Shown here: positions 45,220 to 57,901 of the stretch, in pieces
Layout: each line of letters starts with the position of its first letter
Position numbering within the stretch: the stretch's first letter is position 1
Origin: Hypericum androsaemum
Lineage: Eukaryota > Streptophyta > Magnoliopsida > Malpighiales > Hypericaceae
Reading direction: 5' to 3'
Length of the DNA stretch: 64,000 nt
Assembly (NCBI GenBank): GCA_963995505.1
Contig: OZ023190.1
Location: 19,648,092 to 19,712,091, forward strand
Translations under genes and position numbers: made by a program
Notes under the pieces: generated by a model
What the model saw: the letters and a program-made list of their open reading frames with translations, nothing else
What the model was told of the DNA's origin: nothing
The model's database searches: none

Positions 45220-45374
45220 TTTCCATGACAAACAACGAAAATATAAATGTTGACGTCAACCAGGGACCTGAAACTATAATAAAACTAAACTTCGGGAAGT
45301 TTTTAATCGATTTTCGGAATACAGGAGACTGAGTGCTAAATATACCACACGAGGAGACTCACGGTAATTTTCCC
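45220..45374 (-). mobile_element. MULE right end, related to element 2
   Basis: Resembles the right TIR of the element at 22030-23218, with cataataaaactaaac-like, gaagtttttaatcgattttc and gtaattttccc wording in the same order. No left partner was found, so the element is incomplete. Confidence 0.6.
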
Positions 45375-47050
45375 AACAATAAATTATTGTTCCTGGAACA
45401 TAAGTTTCGCATATCTCGTGTTATTGTTTCTATATTAAAATTTGAATTTAGCTGCTTGGTCTCTTTTCACGTGGAATTCTATTGGTTTTTATTTATGAGA
45501 TTTAATTCGATATGTGACTACGAAATAATCATCTTACGTCTTAAAAAGGGTTATATGTGATGCATTTTTTATTCAGAAAGCGAAGATGCTGTAACGCAAT
45601 GGGATCGCATTATGTTGTTGCTCCCTTTTCACAAAAATTTCCAATAAAGGTGCATCTATATCCCTCTATAAATAGATCTATATTATTTAATCGTATTATC
45701 GATTCTTTTTAGAATATTCTGTCGATTGTATTTTTTTTGTAAATTCAATTTCTTATCGATTAAAGCAACTCGAATTCCATGTCATGATGACAAGTATATC
45801 CACAATCACAGAAAAAAGATTCATGGCAAGGGAAGGCCCATTTTAGTACGTATTATAGCCCCCACCCAGATCGCAATTATAGTCGTAAGATTGCACGATT
45901 TTACGAGTCGTTATTGCTCCACCGTGCTGGATCGCATACAAGATCTTAATGTTGAACGGATCGGTGGGATCACCAAGTATAATCGTAAGATTGCAAGAAT
46001 TTTTTCAACTAATTCTCTCCCTATTCCTCCGAGAGATTTAGTGAATCTTTTTTGTGTTTAAAAAAAAATCATATTTGGTGTTTCCTAGAAGTTTTCTGAT
46101 TATTTTAAAGATATATGGTATTTTCTTAATAGTTTAAATCAATGTAACCCTAACACTAATAGTGTACATTATAAATATAAGGGTTTTAAAGATATGGGTT
46201 TGATGAGCAGACTCACTTGAATACTTTGTTGAATTAAATTTTTTTAGATGATGTTTGAGAAAATTATATTAATAGATGATGTTTGAGACAATGAGTTTTT
46301 ATTTCTTATGATTAAATTAATAAAAGTTTATGTTAAATTTATTTTTCTCAGTTATTTCTATAATTTTGTCTATTTAGTGAGATTTTGCGATCCGTGTTGC
46401 GATCCTCCGATCTACAATTTTTCTATACTCAAACGATCCTAAGTGAGATCCCGATTTTGACAACCTTGATGCAGTGGGACCGACGAGCCCATAGTTATAT
46501 TGGGCCATTGAGCTTGTTTCTATTTGACCCCAAACTTTAACTAAATCCAGTAGAATTTTGCCACGTTAGAACGGGAGAACCCAAATTAGAAGATCATCAT
46601 CCATATCCATTCACTTTAGAGGAAAAAAGATGGAGGAGAGGATAATTTCGACTAGACTATAAATAATTTATGTCTAGTGTTTGAACATCATAAATACTAT
46701 TGAGAAATTCATCCAAAATAGGTCCGGACGGTGAGTTTAAAAATAGGTGGTAGTATAGTTATAGATTTGTAGAATATTCAAGGAGACGAATAGCCAGTGT
46801 GCCTGGTGCAATAGTTCACCCTATTATTGGTGTCAGATTTTGTTTAAGAAAAAGAAAGGATCAATAAAGGAGCAAGAAGTGCGCAGAGAAAAGTTGAGCT
46901 GGGAGAGAAAAATCATCATCATTTCTCTACAATTTTTGGTGCAGATCCCTAGTGATTTTGGGTGGGGATTTTATATCCACTTTCACCCACTAGAAAAGTT
47001 ACACATATACTGCAAAGGAATAATTAGAAAAGCATAGTGGGGAGCATCAT
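45375..47050. other. Spacer without gene
   Basis: About 1.7 kb of AT-rich DNA with no supportable gene or complete element. Its right edge may hold the 3' LTR of copia 3, but no second LTR is available to prove it. Confidence 0.4.
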
Positions 47051-47229
47051 CATTTTTTCTCAAACCGATTTTGTCTGGTAGTTGGAGAAAAGGATGCGTT
47101 AGCATCTAGTGGCACCCGCATGTCATCAAGTGGACATGGCTCATTAATCTTCTTTTTCTTTCCTTTAAGTTCAATATCAACGTTGCTTCTCGCATCTTCT
47201 TCATCTTCAAACTCAGGAGAAGCATGAAA

Positions 47230-48804
47230 TACTGAATAGAATTTTGACACCCCCACAAGTAGGAATGTGGGGATCTCGCATTTCCAACTTGGAGACAAAA
47301 TTCCGGTGAGGGGAGGAGAATAATCCCTTGGTAAAAAAGTCTGCAAGTTGCAGCTCCGTGGGAACATAGAAGGGCTTAATAAGACCCATTTGAAGCTTTT
47401 CACGAATGATGTGATAATCAAGCTCAATATGCTTGGTTCATTTATGAAAAATTGGGTTCTCCGCGATATAGATAACACTCTGATTATCACAAAACAGTTG
47501 CACATGCATGGCAGAGAGAACATGAAAAGCATCAAGGAGATACGACAACTATTGTACCTCAAGAGTAGTAGTTGCCATAGCTCTATACTCGACTTCAGCA
47601 GAGGATTGATATGCTGTGGTTTGCTTCTTGGTCTTCCACGAGATAAGACAATCACCAAAGAAGATGGCATAACCTGTCAGCAAATGCCGTGTAGTGGGGC
47701 AAGTGGCCTAGTCACTGTCACTATAAGCTCACAATTTGGGAGCGGAGAAGTTCCATTCACTCTCACAAAAGGCACGCAATATGGGAGGAGAAGAGGCTGG
47801 ATACTATAGACCAGCACCTGGAGAACTTTTGAGATACTTCAAGACTCGATGTGCAGCTTTGAGGTGAAGATCAGTTGGAGAGGTCATAAACTGACTCAAT
47901 TGTTGAACTGCATAGGTAATGTCAGGCCTGGTATTAATCAAATAGATAATCGACCAACTAACCTACAATACATAGAAGAGGAGATGGGATCGTCAAGATC
48001 AATTTCCCAATCATCCTCAGGATCCAGAGCGGGTTGATCATCTAGAAGAGTGCCTCCCTCACTCACGGGGACTATAGGTACATTCAATTCAACAGGTGTA
48101 GAAGAAGGCTTACAACCCATAAATCCAGTATCACTAAGTAACTCAAGAGTGTACTTCTTCTGGCAAAAATAAAGGCCATCAGAAGTCCATGCAATCTGAA
48201 GGCCTAGGAAATATTGAAGTTCACCTAGATCCTTGATCTTCAAATTTTGGTGCAGAAAGTTCTTTGTTGCAGACAGGACATCCAAAGTAGGTCCTGCTAG
48301 GACTATGTCATCCACATAGATAAGAAGAGCTATTAAATGATCACCAGAACCTTTAAGGAATAAGGAATGGTCTGCATGATTCTGAGAGAAACCAAATTGA
48401 TGGAGGCGAGATGTGAGTTTGGCAAATCACTGCCTGCTAGCTTATTTAAGTCCATATAAGGACTTTTGCAACCTGCAGACCAATCCTTGGTGATTCGGAG
48501 GCAAAGATAGACCCAGAGGTGGTTCCATGTATTCTTCTTCATTGAGATCACCATTAAAAAAAGAATTGTTAACGTCTAGCTAGTGCAAATGCCATTTTTA
48601 GTGGACAACAATTATCAACAGAGTGCGCACACTAGTGAGCTTAGCAATTGGAGAGAATGTATCAAGAAAATTAATCCCAAAAATCGGAGTGTAGGCTCTT
48701 GCAACCAAACGCGCTTTGTACCTTTCAATGCTTCCATCGGCACGATGTTTAATCTTAACTACCCATTTACACTTAACATCTTTCTTTCCAACAAGCAATG
48801 GCAC
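47230..48804 (-). pseudogene. Copia 3 reverse transcriptase and RNase H
   Basis: [33 protein letters not shown], then the damaged Gly-Leu-Lys block, YVDDIVLAG (catalytic, with MDDIV in the open piece) and LGELQYFLGLQIAW. The RNase H end is LFCDNQSVIYIAENPIFH near 47470. Stops and shifts are frequent. Confidence 0.86.
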
Positions 48805-48825
48805 TAGCTCCCATGTATGATTAGA

Positions 48826-49845
48826 CTACAAAGTTGTAAGTTCAGCTTTCATGGCCTCATTCCAACACTCGTGTTTGGTGACTTCATGGTAGTTATTAGG
48901 TTCTGCAGCAGTTAGGACACTAAGGGAGAAGACTCGATGATAAGATGGAAGATGATCAATACTGAAAAAGGAAGAAATATGATGAGATGTACTAACCATA
49001 CCTGTGGATGTCATGGTAAGGGAACTGTTACAAAGATAATCTGCCAAGTAAGCTGGAGGTGCTCGACTTCTATAACTCCTAACAGAAGGTGAATCAGGAC
49101 TAGGAGACTGACTAGGATGGGAAAAACTAGGACCTGGATCATGGTCTAATAGAGGTGAACTGCTAGTGGAAGAAGGAGGTGATGGAACTAGTCGTGGCAG
49201 ACTAGGAGTGGGTGCAGGAGTTGGTGACATTGGTTGTATTAGTGATGGAGTAGAAGCATCTGGGAGATCAGTTAAAGGGCTAGCAGATGGGAGAACAAGG
49301 TCTGTAAGTAGGTAAGGCTGGAAGAATACAAGATTATACATGTGTTGGTTTTGAAATGATAAAACATCTTCATAGAAAATAACATCTCTTGAGAAAATAA
49401 CAGCTTGGCTTTGCAGACTATAGAGTTTATAGCCTTTAAGACCAGCAGGTATTCCAAGAAAAATATATGGAGCTAATCTTGGATCAAATTTTGATCTCCC
49501 ATGCTGCAGAGTAGAACCATAACATAAGCATCCGAAGACACGCAAGTAGTTCAGCTTAGGAGCTTGGTTATGCAGCTTTTCAAAAGGCATTTTGTTTTTC
49601 AGAGAAATTTAAGGTGTTCGATTAATCAAGTAAGTGGCATATAAAACACAATCACTCCAAAACACAAGAGGTAAGTGAGCTTGGATGTAGAGTGCGCGTG
49701 CAATATTTAAAATATGTTGATGCTTTCGTTCAAACCTCCCATTTTGTTGAGGAGTTTGAACACATGATGTTTCATGATGTATGCCTCGTTGAAGGAAGAA
49801 TTGTGTCATGAAAAACTCTTGGCCTTGATCACTACTGTCACGATC
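48826..49845 (-). pseudogene. Copia 3 integrase (C-terminal part)
   Basis: [20 protein letters not shown] carries the last DDE residue. [20 protein letters not shown] and [17 protein letters not shown] form the C-terminal domain. A Pro/Ser/Thr-rich linker follows. A stop near 49607 separates two open pieces. Confidence 0.87.
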
Positions 49846-50310
49846 CGAATCCGGGTTCGGTGACCGGCGCTAGACTTCAACTCATGTTATTCACAAAATA
49901 AATCTAGCCAGCCTCTAATGTATTCAAATTTATAATCATAAGCATTTAAACATAAAATTAAAACTTAATGATCTTTAGTTTCATATTCCAAATTTACAAA
50001 ATATAGGCCAAGCTTTTTCTTTTTTAATACATACTCCCAAGATCAAAACAAATCCTGTGACTACGGAGCTTCTAGATTAATGAGAAAAATACAGGCTGGA
50101 GACCTTCAGACCAGTCCCGGAGAATAAAGCGGACTTGGTACGATCAGAGTAGATCTCCGAACTAATACAACTAGTATTCGAGTTCCTGCAAAACTGGTGA
50201 GAGGGGGGATGAGTGTTTTGGAACACTCAGTAAACAAATAAGATATGCATCGCAATTTATTTAGCTACTTAATGCATAAACATACCTAAAACATACATAT
50301 AACTAACATG
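49846..50310 (-). mobile_element. Gypsy-type LTR fragment
   Basis: Begins TGTCACGATCCGAATCCGGG at 49846. This wording is typical of Ty3/gypsy LTR ends (as CGGATCGTGACA on the minus strand). No internal domains belong to it with certainty. Whether it is the 3' LTR of the next element or a separate insertion is open. Confidence 0.5.
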
Positions 50311-50319
50311 GCAACTAAA

Positions 50320-50840
50320 TTATGTGGAGATTTCATCTGGGCCTATACGGAGAAGTAGCTTGCCCTTGTGAACATCCACCATTGCATGACAATTGTTGAG
50401 GAATGGACGTCCCAAAATCAATGGGTAACTTTCATTGGTAGCATAGTCTAGCACCACAAAATCTACGGGTATGCGAGACTGGTCGACTTTGATTAGCACA
50501 TCCTCAATTATTCCATGTGGCCTTTTGACCGTTTGATCTCCGAATTGAAGGTGCATCTCTGTAGGCTTGAGGCCTCCAAGTCCAAGTTTTCTGAAAATAG
50601 TTAGAGGCATGAGGTTAACATTGGCACCCAAATCACATAAGCAATATGGAAATTGGACACCATCAATAGTGCAAGGAATAGTAACACTCCCTGGATCCTT
50701 TAATTTTGGCGGTATGTCATTTTCTACCAAAAGGATCGTCTTGCTATCATTTCGCCTCTTCTTCCTTGCGATGATTTCCTTCAGAAACTCAGCATATTAT
50801 GGCTTTTTATCTAACATCTCCAAGAAAGAGACATGACTTT
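50320..50840 (-). pseudogene. Gypsy element protease
   Basis: Retropepsin-like domain: LCDLGANVNLMPLTIFRKLG (catalytic Asp in DLGA), then QFGDQTVKRPHGIIEDVLIK and the hallmark PLILGRPFL. This is the Athila/Tat type of protease. It ends at TGA/TAG-type stop 50320 with nothing of pol after it. Confidence 0.85.
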
Positions 50841-51060
50841 GAATATCTTCCATTGTCTCTATAAATTCAAGGGCCTTCTCATCGATCACTACTTTATTCT
50901 TGACTTGTTGTGGCGATGGTGGAGGAACATAAGAATCCTCATTTTCACTGATATAGGCTGGTTGATCCTTCTGTTCAGTAACTACCTCCTCCTCTATGGC
51001 TGGCTTGATCGGTTCGGCATGCTCTTTTGGACAGGGCCTGTTCTCAAGTGGTGGCTTTCT

Positions 51061-52560
51061 CTATAGTCTTTGCGGGAATGGAGGTGGAAGGACATAAGGT
51101 GGTGGAGGAATATATGGTTCATCATCCTCATCCATACTCCTCAACGTGATGGCCATCACTTGTCCTCGCGGGTTGGACTCTGTGTTGCTAGGTAGAGAAC
51201 CTATTGGCTTTTGAGTGTTTGTTGCAGCCAAATTTTTGAGTTCGATCTCCATCTTTCTAAGTTGTATGGCCTGCCCCTTCAGGCATATCTCAAACTCTTG
51301 TTGGCGCGCTACACAACGATCCATCCGCTGTACAGTAATACTTTGTTGTTGGATGGACTGCTGGACCACTCCTACCAATTGATCGATCTTGTCACCCATT
51401 TCTTTGACTTGATCTGCTAAATATGGCTTCCTGAGTTCTTGCTGAGCACCAGTATTGTTTGCCTGCTGACCAAATTGAGAGAAGTTTGGCTGAGCATTAG
51501 GTTGCCTTGAGTAGCCCAAACCTGGTGGTTGTCTATTAGCGATAGCCTGAGCCTCCACCAACTGAGGACAGTCATCGATATGATGTGACTCTTTGCAAAT
51601 TTCACAGGTGTCTTGTACTGCAGCTGCCTTTTCCTTGCCCTTGGTCAATTCTTCAAGTCTTTAGGTAAGTGCCTCAACTTTAGCTTCAAGCTTCATATTG
51701 GCATCCACTTTAAGTACCCCTCGAGTCGCTTCCTTACGGGGTTGCCTGGTACATTCTTTTGGCCACATACCATTGACTTCAGCCATCTCTTCCATTAAGC
51801 GAGCAGCTTCATCAACAGTCTTTCTCAGGAACACCCCTTGAGAGGAGGCATCAATATGATCATGGGATGGGCCATCTAACCCATTGTAAAAGATCTTCAT
51901 GAGGTTATCCTGAGTTATGCCATGTTGAGGGAAGGAACTTTGAAGATCGGTGAACCGCTCCCAGGCCTCATAAATGCTTTCCCCATCAGCTTGTATGAAA
52001 GTATTTATGTCCCGCAAGAGCTTGGCTGACTTTGCCATTGAGAAGAACTTTCGAAGAAAAGCATGGGCCAAATCATTCCAACTCTGAATTGTCTCTCCTT
52101 TCAGCTTATTGTACCAAGTGCGAGCTCAGTCCTTCAGAGAAAAGTGGAAGAGACGCAGCTTCAAGACATCATTATTGACCCCTTGGAACTTCATGATGTT
52201 GCAGATGTCCTCAAATCGAGAGAGATGGTCTTGAGGATCTTTGCTTGGCAAGCCGCCAAATTGGACCGAGTTTTGCAGTAGTCCAATAACTGCTACTGGA
52301 ATTTGGAAAGCGTTGGGACCTACAGGTGGTTGTCGTAAACTATTAGGGTTTCCATTCCAGGTAGGGACAGATGATTCCAGTAGCGTCTTTCTGCATGGCG
52401 CGTCTCCTACAGCTTGGACCGCTCCATCTTCCTGATTGTGTGCCATCGATCTTGCTTGGTCCCTCTTTTCACGCCTAATTACCCTTTCGAGTACTCCGAT
52501 GTCAACCTCAAGCACAGTGTCTGTGTCAAGGTCTAGTCCTTCACTCTGGGTTCTTGGCAT
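51061..52560 (-). pseudogene. Gypsy element gag
   Basis: ATG at about 52560 (MPRTQSEGLDLDTD). The Retrotrans_gag domain reads FHFSLKD-stop-ARTWYNKL, IQSWNDLAHAFLRKFF, GESIYEAWERFTDLQ and IFYNGLDGPS. A possible zinc site (CEICKESHHIDDC) and a Gln-rich coiled-coil region follow. In-frame stops lie near 52126 and 51661. Confidence 0.87.
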
Positions 52561-52652
52561 GCACTAGAGTATCCTGAAAAAGAAATCACACGAAATCAAC
52601 AAGTTTGCCACACAAAACTAATTGCTATTGAGTTTATGTCCTAAAATCTCAG

Positions 52653-52677
52653 TTCCGTGTCGACGGTGGCAATTTGA
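52653..52677 (-). promoter_or_regulatory. Decayed primer binding site (tRNA-Asp type)
   Basis: The minus strand reads TTGCCACCGTCGACACGGAA, resembling the TGGCGCCGTTGCCGGGGA-type site of Athila/Tat elements with several changes at CpG-like positions. It lies a few bases after the LTR end. Confidence 0.5.
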
Positions 52678-54197
52678 TGTACACAAAATTGTGAGAAATT
52701 TAACGCACAATCAAATAGTATAGTGAATAAGTAGGGTTTCGAACTGAGGGTTGAACACGAAATCAATGCAAATAATTATGTGAAGCGAGAGAATTAAAAG
52801 ATTATAAAGTAAATAAAACTCGATCAGAAACGCAAATAAAAGATGAGTTATAAATCAATGGAGATAAACGAGCACAATACCCTTATGGACTACCCATCTA
52901 TGTTGAGACTATGATTTTTATGAAGTTTTAACTAGTACCAAAAGTGTTCTAATGCATCTCCCTAACGCTTCTGCTCATTAGGATGACAAAACTGAGCTAG
53001 AGTAGTTCATGATTACTAATCAACGCTTCCGCTCATTAATTAGACCAAGAACTAAGCTAAACTCAATTATGAAGTTAACTCCTAGCGGGTTATTCCTTAG
53101 TATCAAGATTCCTCATTAATACCTTAAGACATGTCAATTGACTCCTCCGTTGATTCTAATGCCTTCCGGTCCATTATTATCAACTAAACATCATAATCTA
53201 AGTGATCAAATTAGATTAAGCATTAAGATCATCAATTGACAACTACTACAAAAGATAATCAAACCATAGCTAACATGGACAAGTAATCACATAATTAGGG
53301 CATCACACTCACAAGAGAACTACTCGCAAAGCATGTTAACAAAGCACAATAGATTAATGAAGAACATGATAGCAATTAACATAAAGGTAGAGATAGAAAA
53401 AGCTTAGTCGTGATGATCAAGCTTTGCCAATCCTTTCCCCGTGCTAACTGAAATCACGGCTTTATTAAACTCCAAAGGCTGTCTCAATATTGCAGTAGTA
53501 ACGTCCCCCCAAAACCTAAAAGACTAAGGCCTATATATAGCTAAAAGTCTAACACGAAAATAGGAAAACCTAGAGGAGGTTTTACCTAAACTAGAAGTCT
53601 TGCTAATCAAGTAATAATGTAATTATGGTCTTAGGGCCGAAACAAGAGGCCAAGAGTCGAATACTTCTTAAACAAGTTGAATTCCCAACTAAATATGAAG
53701 TCCAAAATAAGCTGGCATCGGGCAACTTGCGGCCGCTAGTTGACTTGCGGCCGCTAGTTGGGTCTTCAATCAACATTCTATGTCCCCTCACTAGCGGTCG
53801 CTAGTTGACTAGCGACGGGGAGTCCACCCAGCTTTCTGCTCTATCTGCTTCGTTGTATGTTCGTATTTTACAGTTTTGACCCTCTTCCACTTCTTCGACT
53901 ATAAAAGAAGAAATATAGATCTCTCTTCAAGCTTTCCAATAGTGTCTCATTTGATACAATCGAATACTCGAGAAGAAAGTTATGACTCTTGCAATATGGT
54001 CTCTAGAAATCACCCCTCCAACGACCTTCATTGAGCTCCAATTTCCTACAAAATATGACAATGGGTAGAAATCCATTCCTGGACATAAATATACTAAAAT
54101 GATCATAAGACTTGACATGACATGATGAATATAACTCAAAACATGACTAAACATGCACGAAACATATGACAAAATATGAGCGTTTACACACTCATCA
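52678..54197 (-). repeat. 5' LTR of the gypsy (Tat/Athila-like) element
   Basis: On the minus strand it starts TGATGAGTGTGTAAACGC at 54197 and ends TGTACA at 52678, 1,520 bp, just before the primer site. The ends are inferred from TG...CA and position because no second copy exists in the window. Confidence 0.7.
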
Positions 54198-54210
54198 AGG
54201 AGCCTAAGTT

Positions 54211-54823
54211 ATGGGCAGTCAGCGAGTCGCAATGGAGGACGAGGATGTCCCATTTATGAATTTTGCTCGCTTGCCACTTGATGGAATGACGTTCGGAGTA
54301 CTATGCCCAGATGTAGACTCAATCAACTACACTATTCCATCCAGAGTCTACAACACTCTCATCAACTCCTTACAATTTAGCGGATACACCAAGTTTGTGA
54401 TTTGTGAAATAGTTAGGTTGATTTTACTTGTTTTTAGTTAAGTGCTACTCTTGTTTCTCAGGCGGACTCTTGTCATTGTATGCCATGAACTCGCTTGTCG
54501 GGGTCACGTGTGGACCAAGAAGAGCTTAATCAAGACATCAGGAGAATTGAGAGAACTTTGACGAGAGAGTGATGAAGGAGAAGAGAGATGAATTTTGAAG
54601 CTAACCAGGAAGGAGCCCATGCTATGGGCAGTCCGCGAGTCGCAATGGAGGAAGAGGATGTCCCTTTTATGGATTTTGCTCGCTTGCTACTTAATGGAAT
54701 GATGTCCGAAGTACTATGCCTGGATGTAGACTCCATCAACTACACTATTACATCCGGAGTCTTTAACACTCTCATCAATTTGGCAGATACGCCATGGAAG
54801 ACCCAAGAGATCATCTTCTAGGT
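54211..54823 (+). repeat. Tandem duplication of the gag start (about 413-bp period)
   Basis: atgggcagtc-gcgagtcgca at 54211 recurs at 54624 together with the following 170 bp (VPFM(N/D)FARL, DVDSINYTI, TLIN). The two copies have diverged by scattered substitutions. Confidence 0.75.
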
Positions 54824-55910
54824 TCTTGGCGATCTACGACACCTTCAAAATTCAAGGGGTGTCAGATGATGCAATCAATCTCTGCCTCTTCCCTTTTACC
54901 TTGCATAGTAGAGCAAGGCTATGGTATCCAAGCTTGAGTGACTCGGGAATCAGTACTTGGAGGGAGGTGGCAAATGCTTTCTTAGGGAAATATTTCTCAT
55001 CTGCCAAGACCAACCAAATTCTGCGGGAGATCAACACATTCAAGCAATACTAAGATGAGACTTTAGGAGAAGCATGAGAGCGATTCAAGGACCTCAAGAG
55101 ATCATGCCCAGTTAAGAATATGATGGAAGATCATTTACTACAAGCCTTTTTCTTTGGGCTCACCGCTATTGTAAAAGCAACTCTCAGTATGGCAGAAGGC
55201 GGGTCATTCTCAAGAAAGTCTCGATGAGAGGCCGTCTACATACTAGAAGAAATTGCTTCCTCTACATCCTCCTACTAGAGCTGGTGCGATATCCATCCTT
55301 CCAGACCCTAAGAACGAGCACAATGGTCGGACTTGGTGATTTAATTACAAGCACAAGTGGCAGCTTTGGAGCGGAGCTAGGATGAGGATAGACACAATTC
55401 AAGAAAGTTTCATTTTTTCAAGTAATATGCGAAGATTAAAGAAGGGCACGATGCTAAGGAATGCCAAGAGAATGAGAACCCAGTTGAGCAAGTACACTTT
55501 ATCGGGCAAGAACAGAATCATAACTACTCAAATGCCAGAGGATTCAAAGAAGATGGGATTGCACAACCACCCGAACTCCTCCTACTAAAGAGATTCCAAT
55601 CACTTGGCGATAGTACCAGATCAAGGGTCACTGCTCCAATCTTACTCACAGGAACATCAATGCATATGGAAGGTAGGGCTCAACGATGGAATTTAATGCT
55701 TGACAAAATGGAGGAGATGATTAAAAGTCAAAAGGATATAATGGTGAGCCTTGGTCAACAAGGATCTCGGATGGCAAACTTGAAGAGAATAGTTCAAGGA
55801 CAAACCCAATCACAACTTGGGCTAGAGAAAAGAAATGAAATTGGATATCAAAGACTTCTCCCGGGACCTATAAGTACTCCAGTACATGCCATAGATGATA
55901 AACCATGAGA
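54810..55910 (+). pseudogene. Gag of the non-autonomous gypsy-type element
   Basis: Retrotrans_gag wording: FKIQGVSDDAINLCLFPFTL, RARLWYPSL, TWREVANAFLGKYFS and REINTFKQY, followed by stops. A later open piece (55660-55908) is Gln/Lys-rich. Frames change several times. Confidence 0.8.
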
Positions 55911-55920
55911 AAAATGCTTA

Positions 55921-57240
55921 ATGATTATCAGTGAAGAACGAGATCTACATGAAGGCACCCAAGAAACAAATCACACACATGTAGACCCTGGAGGAATCAT
56001 AATTTTTATGGAAGTGAAGAAGGAGTTGGCACAAAAGGCTGTCATAGACGCAAGATCTTCTGTGATTGTTATGCCACTATCCCTGTGGAAAAAATTAGAA
56101 TCACACCTGCTGACCCCTTCCCAAATACGCATGTCGAATGGGTCGATATCGTTCCCAATGGGAAGGTTGACGGAGTGGACAATTTTGGTCAAGGGGGCAG
56201 AAGTACAAGCTAATTTTGAAATCATACAAGATCCTGAAGGGATGGAAATGGTTATAATATTGGGACGGCCATTCTTGGTAACAACCCAGTCTTTGATAGA
56301 CTTAAGGAATCGTGCATTGGATCTTAAGCTCAGAAACCATTGGATGCGCATAACTGTAGAAGAAGATGGGATGATATCAGGGATAGAGCCAGAGGGAGAG
56401 GACCAATTCAAAAACCCAGAGTACGACATCATCAAGTCCACCTCTAAATTGGGCTTCCAAATGGGCAAACAAGAATTCTTTACCATCAACACGAAAAGGA
56501 TTCCACCATCTAGGAGCAAAAGGGCTACGGGCATGAAGGATGATGATAACGCAGCATTCAAGGAGGAGGTCGGTGAACCGAGCAATCCCAGAAGGAAGAA
56601 CCCAAGTCTTAGAATTCCAGTGGTGATTGGAGGAGTAAATGTTCCCTTTACCAGGTGCGAAGGAAGAGCTCCGGTAAATGTTATGTCAATTCAACTTTGG
56701 AAGATGATGAATTTCATTGGACTATACCCTTACAGCACAAGCATTCAACTGGCTAATGGGAGGACAGTCACCCCAGTAGGGTATGCTAAGGAAGTTCCAA
56801 CCATGCTTTAAGGGTATGAGATCAGGGAAGACTTCAAAGTGGTTGAGCCCTTAAGCACAAAAGAACTCCTCTCAGTATTAGGAAGTCCATTCCTGGCAAG
56901 AAGGCAAGCTACAACTGACGGCCACGACAAGTTGATTTCACTCTCAGTCGGTAAAAAAATAGTAGTATTTTAGATAGATGCCGGATTTGAAGAGCCAGAA
57001 GAAAGTAGTCCACCAGTCAAGCTCTTTGGATCATACACTCACAGCTCCTTTGATAGAGTATGTATCTTGTCCCCTGATGGCGATATGAAAGCATTTGATT
57101 CAGAAATAACTCAACTCTACATCATACTCATCCAAGGAAAACTTGATATCAAGATCGAGAAAGTCGAAGTGACTGTCCAGGAAAATCTTGAGGAAGAGCA
57201 AGGGGAGAGGAATTTAGCTCCCAACTTCTATCCCTGATGA
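55921..57240 (+). pseudogene. Double retropepsin-like region
   Basis: The first domain reads KAVIDARSSVIVMPLSLWKK then VIILGRPFLVTTQSLIDL. The second begins NPSLRIPVVIGG, continues GRAPVNVMSIQLWKMMN and SIQLANGRTVTPVGY, passes a TAA at 56809, and ends LSVLGSPFLARRQA. Both follow the plan of gypsy proteases (a D-x-G loop, then an ILGRPFL-like strand). The catalytic motif is altered in each (DARS and GRAP), so neither should be active. The open frame 55921-56811 spans the first domain and most of the second. Confidence 0.72.
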
Positions 57241-57901
57241 AACTAAAGTGAACCAAGGCCAAGCTACAGACCATAAATGAGCATTTTATGTTTCATTATT
57301 TTTTTTCTTTATGTAGGTAGGAATAGAAGTCCTTCAACCCGGTGGTCACCACACCTCTGGTGATCAAGTAATTTTGTGTTGGTGACTATTCGAAGTCATC
57401 AACAGCCGAAAGATGAGCTTGAGAAAAAGGTGATAAATTTCTAGAATTTGCCAGGCAGCGGCCTTCTCGCTGAGCGATGACAGATGCAGGGAAACACTTT
57501 TGCTCACTTCAACCGTGCTCCCCAAAAAAAATTGACAAATCAGGGATGACTCCCATCTCTCCTCCCGAGTCATGATCATGTTGTCATTTTTCATTTGTCT
57601 CCTTCCCATAGCGAAGATATTCAAATCTCCTTCCCTCTGAGTGGTTAACCCTTGAGCCATACCCTCTTTGGGTTAATGCTTAGTTAAAATTTCGAGGGTA
57701 TGATCTCTACGCATTCATATTTTGTTACATCTGAGGTAGTGAACTACTAGGTCGTGGGTTCTGCTTATAACGGAAGATCAATATTGCGGGAGAGTTTATT
57801 TTTGATAAGAGAGTGCCAACTATTGACCTTACTTGTCTGAGTTTTGTGTCTATACTTGTGTCTTTTGCTTGAGGACAAGCAAAGATTCAAGTGTGGGGGA
57901 G

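Larger units (their letters stand above)
47060..49845 (-). mobile_element. Ty1/copia retrotransposon 3, truncated
   Basis: Minus strand, from mid-integrase (49845) to the end of RNase H. Gag, protease and the first part of integrase are missing. The cut at 49845/49846 lies inside a [12 protein letters not shown] integrase block, next to a gypsy-type LTR end. A G-run (tgtgggggtgtcaa, minus strand, about 47249-47260) looks like the polypurine tract with the 3' LTR starting at 47249, but no partner LTR is present. Confidence 0.87.
50320..54197 (-). mobile_element. Ty3/gypsy (Tat/Athila-like) element, 5' half
   Basis: Minus strand: 5' LTR (54197-52678), decayed primer site, gag, protease. Reverse transcriptase, RNase H and integrase are missing; the sequence ends in the protease at 50320. 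Gag and protease wording fit the Tat/Athila lineage. Confidence 0.83.

Noticed and set aside
46840..47037. Small gene at 46.8 kb
   Set aside because: Short open frame in AT-rich spacer beside copia 3, with no motif or promoter evidence.
47050..47670. 206-residue protein on the minus strand
   Set aside because: It crosses from the wrong frame of copia 3 RNase H into the presumed LTR. The RNase H motifs lie in another frame.
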